From Citrobacter amalonaticus Y19 (GTDB lineage: Bacteria > Pseudomonadota > Gammaproteobacteria > Enterobacterales > Enterobacteriaceae), in the NCBI RefSeq assembly GCF_000981805.1, contig NZ_CP011132.1:930001-994000 (forward strand): a stretch of DNA of 64,000 bases, in the 5' to 3' direction. The translations under genes and the position numbers were made by a program. The number at the start of each line of letters is the position of its first letter. The first letter of the stretch is position 1. Positions 16,953 through 25,687 of the stretch are shown here, piece by piece. The notes under the pieces were generated by a model, which was not told the DNA's origin, searched no databases, and saw only the letters and a program-made list of their open reading frames with translations.

Positions 16953-17498
16953 GAGATCCTCATTGTTGTTGGCAGGCAATGGGCTGGATTGTAGGGAATT
17001 TAGTGGCGTAAAAAAAGAGTATAGCGATTTTGTTAACAATTTGTGCAATAGACCAGGCCAATGAGTGAACAAATCTGCAGCCGCGCCATAAAAAATTCTA
17101 CTTAAAATCGGTCAGTTATAAGGTGATAAAATGACGAAATGTCTTAACGCATAATGAATAACTGGCATGTTGTACTAAAAATCGATGTTTTACTTTGACA
17201 ATCACCTGCCGTTTTGCGAAAACATTCGAGGAAGAAAAAAACAGTGTTGTGTGTGTGCCGCATAATCATGCATATAAATACCATGTTTACCGGGCTAGCG
17301 AAATCTACGCATGGCGTGGACAGACGCCATTCGTGATGTCGATAGCTGCCGTCAGGCAACGGTCTTCTCACTATAGACCCAGGCATTGCGCGCCGTTAAT
17401 CCTCTGGGTTTCGGTCTATTGTGATGGGCATCGACTCTCGACAATGATGTTTGATGAGTCAGGCAGGAGTAGGGAAGGAATACAGAGAGACAATAATA
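16953..17498. promoter_or_regulatory. trxB-lrp divergent region with lrp leader
   Basis: No gene is visible in these 546 bases. A TTGACA at 17195-17200 is a good -35 for lrp, followed by a weak -10 around 17219-17226. A start near 17232 would give a leader of about 267 bases, the length known for E. coli lrp, which is autorepressed by Lrp. The trxB promoter lies in the left part and was not pinpointed. Confidence 0.55.
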
Positions 17499-17993
17499 AT
17501 GGTAGATAGCAAAAAGCGCCCTGGCAAAGATCTCGACCGTATCGATCGTAACATTCTTAATGAGTTACAAAAGGATGGGCGTATTTCTAACGTCGAGCTT
17601 TCTAAACGAGTGGGACTTTCCCCGACGCCCTGCCTTGAGCGTGTGCGTCGTCTGGAAAGACAGGGTTTCATTCAGGGCTATACCGCTCTGTTAAACCCGC
17701 ATTATCTGGATGCATCACTTCTGGTATTTGTTGAGATTACTCTGAATCGTGGCGCTCCGGATGTGTTTGAACAATTCAATGCTGCCGTACAGAAACTTGA
17801 AGAAATTCAAGAGTGTCATTTGGTGTCCGGTGATTTCGACTACCTGTTGAAAACACGTGTGCCGGACATGTCAGCGTACCGTAAGCTGCTAGGGGAAACC
17901 CTGCTGCGTCTGCCTGGCGTGAATGACACACGGACTTACGTGGTTATGGAAGAAGTCAAACAGAGTAATCGTCTGGTTATTAAGACGCGCTAA
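17499..17993 (+). CDS. lrp: Leucine-responsive regulatory protein Lrp
   Basis: Lrp is a global DNA-binding regulator of amino-acid metabolism, pili and transport that responds to leucine. The 164-residue protein matches the E. coli length and is essentially the same by eye. It has an N-terminal helix-turn-helix (about 29-50, ISNVELSKRVGLSPTPCLERVRRL) and a C-terminal RAM ligand/oligomer domain. The start at 17499 is chosen over an in-frame ATG at 17451 by conservation. A strong hairpin terminator follows at 18049-18080, overlapping the run-up to ftsK. Confidence 0.98.
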   Translation: MVDSKKRPGKDLDRIDRNILNELQKDGRISNVELSKRVGLSPTPCLERVRRLERQGFIQGYTALLNPHYLDASLLVFVEITLNRGAPDVFEQFNAAVQKLEEIQECHLVSGDFDYLLKTRVPDMSAYRKLLGETLLRLPGVNDTRTYVVMEEVKQSNRLVIKTR

Positions 17994-18048
17994 TACGGAA
18001 CAGGTGCAAAATCGGCGTATTTTGATTACACTCCTGTTAATCCATACA

Positions 18049-18086
18049 GCAACAGTGCCGGGGTAACCCGGTGCTGTTGTCCGTTT
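18049..18086 (+). terminator. lrp terminator
   Basis: A 14-bp stem (18049-18062 with 18067-18080, including three G-T pairs) with a GTAA tetraloop is followed by CCGTTTTA. Confidence 0.75.
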
Positions 18087-18127
18087 TAGCATCGGGCAGG
18101 AAAAGCCTGAAACCTGGAGAGCCTTTT

Positions 18128-21100
18128 TTGAGCCAGGAATACACTGAAGACAAAGAAGTCACATTGACAAAGTTAAGTAGCGGGCGCCGACTTCTGGAGG
18201 CGTTGCTGATTCTTATTGCCCTTTTTGCCGTCTGGCTGATGGCAGCCTTACTCAGCTTTAACCCTTCAGATCCCAGTTGGTCGCAAACGGCCTGGCATGA
18301 GCCTATCCATAATCTGGGTGGGGCTCCGGGTGCCTGGCTGGCAGATACCCTGTTCTTTATCTTTGGGGTTATGGCGTACACCATTCCCGTCATCATTGTG
18401 GGAGGGTGCTGGTTTGCCTGGCGTCATCAGGCGACCGATGACTACATCGACTATTTTGCCGTCTCGCTGCGCATCATTGGCGTGCTGGCGCTCATCCTCA
18501 CCTCCTGTGGCCTTGCCGCAATCAATGCCGACGATATCTGGTACTTCGCGTCCGGCGGGGTAATTGGCAGTCTGTTGAGTACCACGCTGCAACCGCTGCT
18601 GCACAGCAGTGGCGGCACCATTACGCTTTTGTGCGTGTGGGCCGCGGGGCTGACGCTCTTCACCGGTTGGTCATGGGTCAGCATCGCCGAAAAACTTGGC
18701 GGCTGGCTGCTCAATATTCTGACCTTTGCCAGCAACCGTACTCGTCGTGATGATACCTGGGTTGAAGACGACGAATACGAAGACGATGACGAGTACGAAG
18801 ATGAAGCGGCGGGCGGGAAACATGAATCTCGTCGGGCGCGTATTCTTCGCGGTGCGCTGGCGCGCCGTAAACGTCTGGCTGAAAAATTTATCAATCCGCA
18901 TGGTCGTCAGACGGATGCGGCGCTGTTCTCCGGCAGGCGCATGGATGACGATGATGAGGTCGCATACAGCGCGCGCGGCGTTGAGGCCGATCCTGGCGAT
19001 GTCCTGTTCTCCGGACATCGTGCGACGCAGCCCGAGTATGATGAATACGATCCACTTTTAAACGGTCATTCGGTGACCGAACCGGTCGCTGCGGCGGCAG
19101 CAGCAACGGCGGCGACGCAGGCCTGGGCTGCCCCGGCCGATCCGATTATGCCAACGCCGCCTGTGCAGGGCGCGGAAACGGTTCCTGTACAACCTGCCGT
19201 TGAATGGCAACCTGTTCCGGGTCCGCAAACCGGTGAGCCGGTGATAGCCCCTGCGCCGGAAGGCTATCCGCCACACACGCAGTATGCGCAACCGCAACAC
19301 GCGCAGTATGAGTCGTGGCAACAGCCGGTTCCGACTGAACCGCAATACACAGCACCTGTGGACCCTGAAACCGGTTATTTACAGCCAGGTGTACCGCAGC
19401 AACCGTGGCAGCCTGAGCCGGCTTATCAGCCTGAGCCGGCTTATCAGCCTGCGCCGCAGGAACCGGTGGTTCAGCAAATGCCTGTTGCAGAGCCTGAACC
19501 CATGGTGGAAGAGACGAAACCTGCGCGTCCGCCTCTGTACTATTTTGAAGAAGTGGAAGAGAAGCGCGCGCGTGAACGCGAGCAGCTGGCGGCATGGTAT
19601 CAGCCGATTCCAGAGCCTGTTAACGCGCCTGAACCGGTGGCTTCTGCGCCATCAGCCGCGCCTTCCATACCGCCAGTTGACGCCGCAGCGGCTATGGCAC
19701 CGATCGCCGCAGGCGTGAAGGATGCGACGTTATCAGCGGGTGCGACTGCGGCAGCAGCAGCGCCGATCTTCAGCCTTGCGAACGACGGAGCGCCGCGTCC
19801 ACAGGTGAAAGAAGGAATTGGCCCGCAGTTGCCTCGTCCGAATCGCGTGCGCGTACCGACGCGCCGTGAACTGGCGTCGTATGGCATTAAATTACCGTCT
19901 CAGCGCATGGCTGAGGAGAGAGTACGTGAAGCCGGGCAGCACGATCCGCAATATAGTGGTGATGAAATCGAGGCCATGCAGCAGGATGAACTGGCTCGCC
20001 AGTTTGCCCAGTCGCAGCAAAGTCGCTATGGCAATGAGTATCCGGGCGATGTGACGCCAGCCGACGATGAAGATGCCGCTGCAGAAGCCGAACTGGCGCG
20101 CCAGTTTGCCTCTTCGCAGCAGCAACGCTACGCCGGTGAGCAACCTGCGGGAGCAAATCCGTTCTCGCTGGATGACTTTGAGTTCTCACCGATGAAAACG
20201 CTGGTGGATAATGGTCCGCATGAACCGTTGTTTACGCCGGGCGTGATGCCGGAATCTGCGCCTGTTCAGTCGCCGCAGTATCAGCAACCGCAACAGCCAG
20301 TGGTTCCGCAACCGCAGTATCAGCAGCCGCAACAGCCGGTGGTTCCGCAACCGCAGTATCAGCAGCCACAACAGCCGGTAGCGCCGCAAACGCACTATCA
20401 ACAGCCGCAACACCAGGTGGCCCCGCAACAACCCGCAGCACCGCAGCCGCAGGAAAGTCTGATTCATCCGCTGCTGATGCGTAACGGTGACAGTCGTCCA
20501 TTGCAAAGACCGACGACGCCGTTGCCTTCACTGGATCTGCTGACGCAGCCACCGAGTGAAGTCGAGCCGGTTGATACTTTTGCGCTGGAGCAAATGGCGC
20601 GCCTGGTTGAAGCCCGTCTGGCTGACTTCCGCATCAAAGCTGATGTCGTGAACTACTCGCCAGGTCCGGTGATTACGCGTTTTGAGCTGAATCTGGCACC
20701 GGGCGTGAAGGCTGCCCGTATTTCCAACCTCTCTCGTGACCTGGCGCGTTCGCTTTCGACCGTCGCGGTGCGTGTGGTGGAAGTGATTCCGGGTAAACCG
20801 TACGTGGGCCTGGAATTGCCGAATAAAAAACGCCAGACCGTGTATCTGCGTGAAGTGCTGGATAACGCGAAGTTCCGTGACAATCCGTCGCCGCTGACCG
20901 TGGTGCTGGGTAAAGATATTGCCGGCGATCCGGTGGTGGCTGACCTGGCAAAAATGCCGCACCTGCTGGTGGCGGGTACAACCGGTTCGGGTAAATCGGT
21001 TGGGGTGAATGCCATGATCCTCAGCATGCTTTACAAGGCGCAACCGGAAGACGTTCGCTTCATTATGATCGACCCGAAAATGCTGGAACTGTCGGTTTAC

Positions 21101-21994
21101 GAAGGCATTCCGCATCTGCTAACGGAAGTCGTCACCGATATGAAAGACGCCGCCAACGCCCTGCGCTGGAGCGTTAACGAGATGGAGCGCCGTTACAAGC
21201 TGATGTCTGCGCTGGGCGTGCGTAATCTGGCGGGTTACAACGAGAAGATTGCCGAAGCCGCGCGGATGGGACGTCCGATTCCGGATCCGTACTGGAAGCC
21301 CGGAGACAGTATGGATGCGCAGCATCCGGTACTGGAAAAACTGCCGTATATCGTTGTGCTGGTGGATGAATTTGCCGACCTGATGATGACCGTCGGTAAG
21401 AAAGTTGAAGAGTTGATTGCCCGTCTGGCGCAAAAAGCCCGTGCGGCAGGGATCCACCTGGTGCTGGCGACGCAGCGTCCGTCGGTTGACGTGATTACGG
21501 GTCTGATCAAAGCCAACATTCCGACCCGTATTGCGTTCACCGTGTCCAGTAAGATTGACTCGCGTACCATCCTCGATCAGAGCGGTGCAGAATCGCTGCT
21601 GGGGATGGGCGACATGCTCTACTCCGGGCCGAACTCCACCATGCCGGTGCGTGTTCACGGCGCATTTGTCCGTGACCAGGAAGTGCATGCGGTGGTTCAG
21701 GACTGGAAGGCGCGTGGACGTCCGCAATATGTTGACGGCATCACCTCCGACAGCGAAAGCGAAGGCGGCGGCGGTGGTTTTGACGGCGGTGAAGAGCTGG
21801 ATCCGTTATTTGATCAGGCGGTCAACTTTGTGACGGAGAAACGTAAAGCGTCCATCTCCGGCGTACAGCGCCAGTTCCGCATCGGCTACAACCGCGCGGC
21901 GCGCATCATCGAACAGATGGAAGCGCAGGGGATCGTCAGCGAACAGGGCCATAACGGCAATCGCGAAGTGCTGGCTCCACCGCCGTTTGACTAA
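18128..21994 (+). CDS. ftsK: DNA translocase FtsK
   Basis: FtsK joins the division septum and pumps chromosome ends toward dif, where it activates XerCD. A TTG start at 18128 gives 1288 residues beginning like E. coli FtsK (LSQEYTEDKEVTL); the E. coli protein is 1329. Four membrane helices lie in the first 210 residues. A long Pro/Gln-rich linker follows (about 230-800) with EPAYQP repeats near 19412 and four 13-residue YQQPQQP repeats near 20273-20428. The motor has Walker A GTTGSGKS (about 949-956) and Walker B VLVDEFAD (about 1076-1083). The C-terminal winged gamma domain (about 1242-1288) reads KOPS. The shorter linker probably reflects repeat-number change. Confidence 0.97.
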   Translation: MSQEYTEDKEVTLTKLSSGRRLLEALLILIALFAVWLMAALLSFNPSDPSWSQTAWHEPIHNLGGAPGAWLADTLFFIFGVMAYTIPVIIVGGCWFAWRHQATDDYIDYFAVSLRIIGVLALILTSCGLAAINADDIWYFASGGVIGSLLSTTLQPLLHSSGGTITLLCVWAAGLTLFTGWSWVSIAEKLGGWLLNILTFASNRTRRDDTWVEDDEYEDDDEYEDEAAGGKHESRRARILRGALARRKRLAEKFINPHGRQTDAALFSGRRMDDDDEVAYSARGVEADPGDVLFSGHRATQPEYDEYDPLLNGHSVTEPVAAAAAATAATQAWAAPADPIMPTPPVQGAETVPVQPAVEWQPVPGPQTGEPVIAPAPEGYPPHTQYAQPQHAQYESWQQPVPTEPQYTAPVDPETGYLQPGVPQQPWQPEPAYQPEPAYQPAPQEPVVQQMPVAEPEPMVEETKPARPPLYYFEEVEEKRAREREQLAAWYQPIPEPVNAPEPVASAPSAAPSIPPVDAAAAMAPIAAGVKDATLSAGATAAAAAPIFSLANDGAPRPQVKEGIGPQLPRPNRVRVPTRRELASYGIKLPSQRMAEERVREAGQHDPQYSGDEIEAMQQDELARQFAQSQQSRYGNEYPGDVTPADDEDAAAEAELARQFASSQQQRYAGEQPAGANPFSLDDFEFSPMKTLVDNGPHEPLFTPGVMPESAPVQSPQYQQPQQPVVPQPQYQQPQQPVVPQPQYQQPQQPVAPQTHYQQPQHQVAPQQPAAPQPQESLIHPLLMRNGDSRPLQRPTTPLPSLDLLTQPPSEVEPVDTFALEQMARLVEARLADFRIKADVVNYSPGPVITRFELNLAPGVKAARISNLSRDLARSLSTVAVRVVEVIPGKPYVGLELPNKKRQTVYLREVLDNAKFRDNPSPLTVVLGKDIAGDPVVADLAKMPHLLVAGTTGSGKSVGVNAMILSMLYKAQPEDVRFIMIDPKMLELSVYEGIPHLLTEVVTDMKDAANALRWSVNEMERRYKLMSALGVRNLAGYNEKIAEAARMGRPIPDPYWKPGDSMDAQHPVLEKLPYIVVLVDEFADLMMTVGKKVEELIARLAQKARAAGIHLVLATQRPSVDVITGLIKANIPTRIAFTVSSKIDSRTILDQSGAESLLGMGDMLYSGPNSTMPVRVHGAFVRDQEVHAVVQDWKARGRPQYVDGITSDSESEGGGGGFDGGEELDPLFDQAVNFVTEKRKASISGVQRQFRIGYNRAARIIEQMEAQGIVSEQGHNGNREVLAPPPFD
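19412..19447 (+). repeat. 18-bp tandem repeat in ftsK linker
   Basis: The unit encoding PEPAYQ occurs twice without gap (19412-19429 and 19430-19447), with a third diverged partial copy after it. It keeps the reading frame. Confidence 0.85.
20273..20428 (+). repeat. 39-bp tandem repeats in ftsK linker
   Basis: Four consecutive 39-base units each encode 13 residues of the type PQYQQPQQPVVPQ. The first three are nearly identical and the fourth is diverged. Copy number change here alters linker length without frameshift. Confidence 0.9.
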
Positions 21995-22105
21995 GTGCAA
22001 AGTTACGTAATTCAGTATTGTCTTCTTTCCTCACGCTGATTTTTGGCCTGGAATGGATAGCAGAGGGATCTCCCGGTCGGGAGTGACGTATTTTGAGGAA
22101 TAACA

Positions 22106-22717
22106 ATGAAAAAAATCGCAATCACCTGTGCATTACTCTCAGGATTCGTGGTAAGCAGCGTTTGGGCGGATGCCGCCAGCGATCTGAAAAGTCGTCTGGA
22201 TAAAGTGAGTAGCTTCCACGCCAGCTTCACGCAGAAAGTGACCGATGGCAGTGGTGCCGCTGTCCAGGAAGGTCAGGGTGATTTGTGGGTGAAGCGTCCG
22301 AACCTGTTCAACTGGCACATGACGCAGCCAGACGAAAGCATTCTGGTTTCTGATGGTAAAACGCTGTGGTTCTTTAACCCGTTTGTTGAGCAAGCCACCG
22401 CGACCTGGCTGAAAGACGCCACCGGCAACACGCCGTTTATGCTGATTGCCCGCAACCAGTCCAGCGACTGGCAGCAGTACAATATCAAGCAGAATGGTGA
22501 CGACTTCGTTCTGACGCCGAAAACCAGCAACGGCAACCTGAAACAGTTCACCATCAACGTGAGCCGTGACGGGACCATTCATCAGTTCAGCGCCGTGGAG
22601 CAGGATGACCAGCGCAGCAGCTACCAGCTGAAATCGCAGCAGAATGGCAGCGTTGACGCATCGAAATTCACCTTTACTCCGCCGCAAGGTGTAACGGTAG
22701 ACGACCAACGTAAGTAG
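22106..22717 (+). CDS. lolA: Periplasmic lipoprotein carrier LolA
   Basis: LolA takes mature lipoproteins released by LolCDE from the inner membrane and carries them across the periplasm to LolB. The 203-residue precursor has a classic Sec signal peptide (MKKIAITCALL...VWA) cleaved after Ala21. The rest matches E. coli LolA closely (FHASFTQKVTDGSG, PNLFNWHMTQPDES). rarA begins eight bases after the stop, suggesting one transcript. Confidence 0.98.
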   Translation: MKKIAITCALLSGFVVSSVWADAASDLKSRLDKVSSFHASFTQKVTDGSGAAVQEGQGDLWVKRPNLFNWHMTQPDESILVSDGKTLWFFNPFVEQATATWLKDATGNTPFMLIARNQSSDWQQYNIKQNGDDFVLTPKTSNGNLKQFTINVSRDGTIHQFSAVEQDDQRSSYQLKSQQNGSVDASKFTFTPPQGVTVDDQRK

Positions 22718-22725
22718 AGGCATGC

Positions 22726-24069
22726 GTGGGCAACCTGTCGCTCGATTTTTCTGATAATACCTTTCAGCCACTGGCCGCGCGGATGCGGCCAGAAAATTTA
22801 GCGCAGTATATTGGTCAGCAGCACCTGTTGGCTGCGGGTAAACCGTTGCCGCGCGCGATTGAAGCCGGACATCTGCACTCCATGATTTTGTGGGGGCCGC
22901 CAGGCACCGGAAAAACCACGCTGGCTGAAGTGATTGCTCGTTACGCTGATGCCGACGTTGAGCGGATTTCAGCGGTCACCTCCGGTGTGAAAGAGATCCG
23001 TGAAGCCATCGAACGCGCCCGGCAGAATCGTAATGCCGGACGCCGTACCATCCTGTTTGTTGACGAAGTCCATCGCTTCAACAAAAGCCAGCAGGATGCG
23101 TTCCTGCCGCACATTGAAGATGGCACCATCACCTTTATTGGGGCAACCACCGAGAATCCCTCGTTTGAGCTAAATTCCGCGTTGTTGTCGCGTGCGCGCG
23201 TCTATTTGCTCAAGTCGCTGACGACGGACGATATTGAGCAGGTTCTGAGTCAGGCGATGGAAGACAAGGCACGGGGTTACGGTGGACAGGATATCGTTCT
23301 GCCGGATGACACCCGCAAAGCCATCGCGGAACTGGTCAACGGCGATGCGCGTCGGGCACTGAACACGCTGGAAATGATGGCCGATATGGCGGAAGTGGAT
23401 GACAGCGGCAAGCGGGTACTGCTGCCCGCGCTGTTGACCGAAATCGCCGGCGAGCGCAGCGCGCGTTTCGATAACAAAGGTGACCGCTTCTACGATCTCA
23501 TTTCCGCATTGCATAAATCGGTTCGCGGCAGTGCGCCGGATGCGGCGCTTTACTGGTATGCGCGCATCATTACGGCGGGGGGCGATCCGCTGTACGTGGC
23601 GCGTCGTTGCCTGGCGATTGCTTCCGAAGATGTGGGCAATGCCGATCCGCGCGCGATGCAGGTGGCGATCTCCGCCTGGGACTGCTTTACGCGTGTGGGG
23701 CCTGCTGAAGGCGAGCGCGCCATCGCGCAGGCGATTGTCTATCTGGCCTGCGCACCGAAAAGCAATGCAGTGTATACCGCATTCAAAGCGGCGATGTCTG
23801 ATGCCCGTGAACGTCCAGACTATGACGTACCTGTCCATCTGCGCAATGCGCCGACGAAGCTGATGAAAGAGATGGGCTACGGTCAGGAATATCGTTATGC
23901 GCATGATGAACCGAATGCCTATGCCGCCGGTGAGGACTATTTCCCTCCGGAGATGGCACAAACGCGCTATTATCACCCCACAAACAGAGGTCTTGAGGGC
24001 AAGATTGGCGAAAAGCTCGCCTGGCTCGCCGGACAGGATCAAAATAGCCCTATAAAACGCTACCGTTAG
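22726..24069 (+). CDS. rarA: RarA (MgsA) AAA+ recombination/replication factor
   Basis: RarA is a clamp-loader-like AAA+ ATPase that acts at stalled replication forks with SSB and RecA. The product is 447 residues, as in E. coli, and starts with GTG at 22726. Walker A GPPGTGKT is at 57-64, Walker B FVDEVH near 120, and the sensor 1 motif GATTENPSFEL follows. The C-terminal tetramerisation region (YDLISALHKSVRGS, RPDYDVPVHLRNAPTKLM) is intact. It lies between lolA and serS as in other enterics. Confidence 0.98.
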   Translation: MGNLSLDFSDNTFQPLAARMRPENLAQYIGQQHLLAAGKPLPRAIEAGHLHSMILWGPPGTGKTTLAEVIARYADADVERISAVTSGVKEIREAIERARQNRNAGRRTILFVDEVHRFNKSQQDAFLPHIEDGTITFIGATTENPSFELNSALLSRARVYLLKSLTTDDIEQVLSQAMEDKARGYGGQDIVLPDDTRKAIAELVNGDARRALNTLEMMADMAEVDDSGKRVLLPALLTEIAGERSARFDNKGDRFYDLISALHKSVRGSAPDAALYWYARIITAGGDPLYVARRCLAIASEDVGNADPRAMQVAISAWDCFTRVGPAEGERAIAQAIVYLACAPKSNAVYTAFKAAMSDARERPDYDVPVHLRNAPTKLMKEMGYGQEYRYAHDEPNAYAAGEDYFPPEMAQTRYYHPTNRGLEGKIGEKLAWLAGQDQNSPIKRYR

Positions 24070-24161
24070 CGCAGGCGTTGCGGTAATGTTGGCACTGTAT
24101 CCCTGTGACCGCAGGCTGTGGTCACATTTTCCTCTTTCAATTCGATAAGCACAGGATAAGC

Positions 24162-25454
24162 ATGCTCGATCCCAATCTGCTGCGTAATGAGCCAGACGCA
24201 GTCGCTGAAAAACTGGCACGCCGGGGCTTTAAGCTGGATGTAGATAAGCTGCGCGCTCTTGAAGAGCGTCGTAAAGTTTTGCAGGTCAATACCGAAAACC
24301 TGCAGGCAGAGCGTAACTCTCGATCGAAATCCATCGGCCAGGCGAAAGCGCGCGGGGAAGATATCGAGCCTTTACGTCTGGAAGTGAACAAACTGGGCGA
24401 AGAGCTGGATGCAGCAAAAGCGGAGCTGGATGTTTTACAGGCTGAGATCCGCGATATCGCGTTGACCATTCCGAACCTGCCTGCTGACGATGTTCCGGTC
24501 GGTAAAGATGAGAACGATAACGTTGAAGTCAGCCGCTGGGGGACCCCGCGCGAGTTCGATTTTGAGGTTCGCGATCACGTTACGCTGGGCGAAATGCATA
24601 CCGGGCTGGACTTTGCTGCCGCCGTTAAGCTGACGGGCTCCCGTTTTGTGGTGATGAAAGGGCAGATTGCGCGTATGCATCGTGCGCTCTCGCAGTTCAT
24701 GCTCGATCTGCACACTGAGCAGCATGGCTACAGCGAAAACTATGTGCCGTATCTGGTCAACCATGACACCCTGTACGGTACCGGTCAGTTACCGAAATTT
24801 GCCGGCGATCTGTTCCATACTCGTCCGCTGGAAGAAGAGGCTGACAGCAGTAACTACGCGCTGATCCCGACAGCGGAAGTCCCGCTGACCAACCTGGTGC
24901 GTGATGAGATCATCGACGAGGATCAGTTGCCGATCAAAATGACGGCGCATACGCCATGCTTCCGTTCGGAAGCGGGTTCTTACGGTCGCGATACCCGTGG
25001 TCTGATCCGTATGCACCAGTTCGACAAAGTTGAAATGGTACAGATCGTTCGCCCGGAAGATTCAATGGCGGCGCTGGAAGAGATGACCGGGCATGCTGAG
25101 AAAGTTCTGCAACTGCTTGGCCTGCCGTATCGCAAAATCATTCTTTGCACCGGCGACATGGGCTTTGGCGCATGCAAAACCTACGATCTGGAAGTGTGGG
25201 TTCCGGCGCAGAATACCTACCGCGAGATCTCTTCCTGCTCTAACGTCTGGGATTTCCAGGCACGCCGTATGCAGGCACGTTGCCGCAGCAAGTCCGACAA
25301 AAAGACCCGTCTGGTTCATACCCTGAATGGTTCAGGTCTGGCTGTGGGTCGTACGCTGGTGGCCGTGATGGAAAACTACCAGCAGGCTGATGGCCGTATT
25401 GAAGTGCCGGAAGTGCTGCGTCCGTACATGAACGGACTGGAATATATTGGTTAA
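24162..25454 (+). CDS. serS: Seryl-tRNA synthetase
   Basis: SerS charges tRNA-Ser, including the serW tRNA in this window, and tRNA-Sec. With the ATG at 24162 it has 430 residues, as in E. coli; the upstream frame from 24105 is not conserved. The N-terminal helical arm (about 27-100) that grips the long variable arm of tRNA-Ser precedes a class II catalytic core with motif 2 (TPCFRSEAGSYGRDTRGLIRMHQF) and motif 3 (LNGSGLAVGRTLVAVMENYQ). A strong terminator follows. Confidence 0.98.
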   Translation: MLDPNLLRNEPDAVAEKLARRGFKLDVDKLRALEERRKVLQVNTENLQAERNSRSKSIGQAKARGEDIEPLRLEVNKLGEELDAAKAELDVLQAEIRDIALTIPNLPADDVPVGKDENDNVEVSRWGTPREFDFEVRDHVTLGEMHTGLDFAAAVKLTGSRFVVMKGQIARMHRALSQFMLDLHTEQHGYSENYVPYLVNHDTLYGTGQLPKFAGDLFHTRPLEEEADSSNYALIPTAEVPLTNLVRDEIIDEDQLPIKMTAHTPCFRSEAGSYGRDTRGLIRMHQFDKVEMVQIVRPEDSMAALEEMTGHAEKVLQLLGLPYRKIILCTGDMGFGACKTYDLEVWVPAQNTYREISSCSNVWDFQARRMQARCRSKSDKKTRLVHTLNGSGLAVGRTLVAVMENYQQADGRIEVPEVLRPYMNGLEYIG

Positions 25455-25475
25455 TCCTCGCTTCATCTCTTTCTT

Positions 25476-25500
25476 AAAAGCGCCTTTGGGCGCTTTTTTT
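25476..25500 (+). terminator. serS terminator
   Basis: A 9-bp stem (AAAAGCGCC with GGCGCTTTT) with a four-base loop is followed by a T-run. Confidence 0.92.
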
Positions 25501-25508
25501 ATGCCTGT

Positions 25509-25549
25509 TTGACGCCGGACAATAATCCTTACTCCCTTGTAGGTAATAT
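25509..25549 (+). promoter_or_regulatory. dmsA promoter with FNR-like site
   Basis: TTGAC-GCCG-GACAA at 25509-25522 is a degenerate FNR site (7 of 10 consensus positions). A TAATAT -10 at 25544-25549 predicts a start near 25556, placing the FNR centre at about -41, the class II activating position. This fits the known anaerobic induction of dmsABC. Confidence 0.55.
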
Positions 25550-25595
25550 TGTCTGTGAATGGAACTCAGCATTTTACGCTACTATCCTATAAATT

Positions 25596-25619
25596 CGTTG
25601 TATATAACTCTATATAACG
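25596..25619 (+). promoter_or_regulatory. ModE-like palindrome upstream of dmsA
   Basis: CGTTGTATA (25596-25604) and TATATAACG (25611-25619) form an 8-of-9 inverted repeat with a six-base spacer, close to the ModE operator pattern. ModE-molybdate control of dmsABC is known in E. coli, and the enzyme needs molybdenum cofactor. Binding here is inferred. Confidence 0.5.
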
Positions 25620-25687
25620 TTACTTAACTACTCTAAAAATAACATCAATTTCTGTTTTATTACTGTAAGCAAGCAGAGTGAGCCTTT

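Noticed and set aside
23170..24219. 349-codon minus-strand frame opposite rarA
   Set aside because: Shadow of rarA with no ribosome site or domain.
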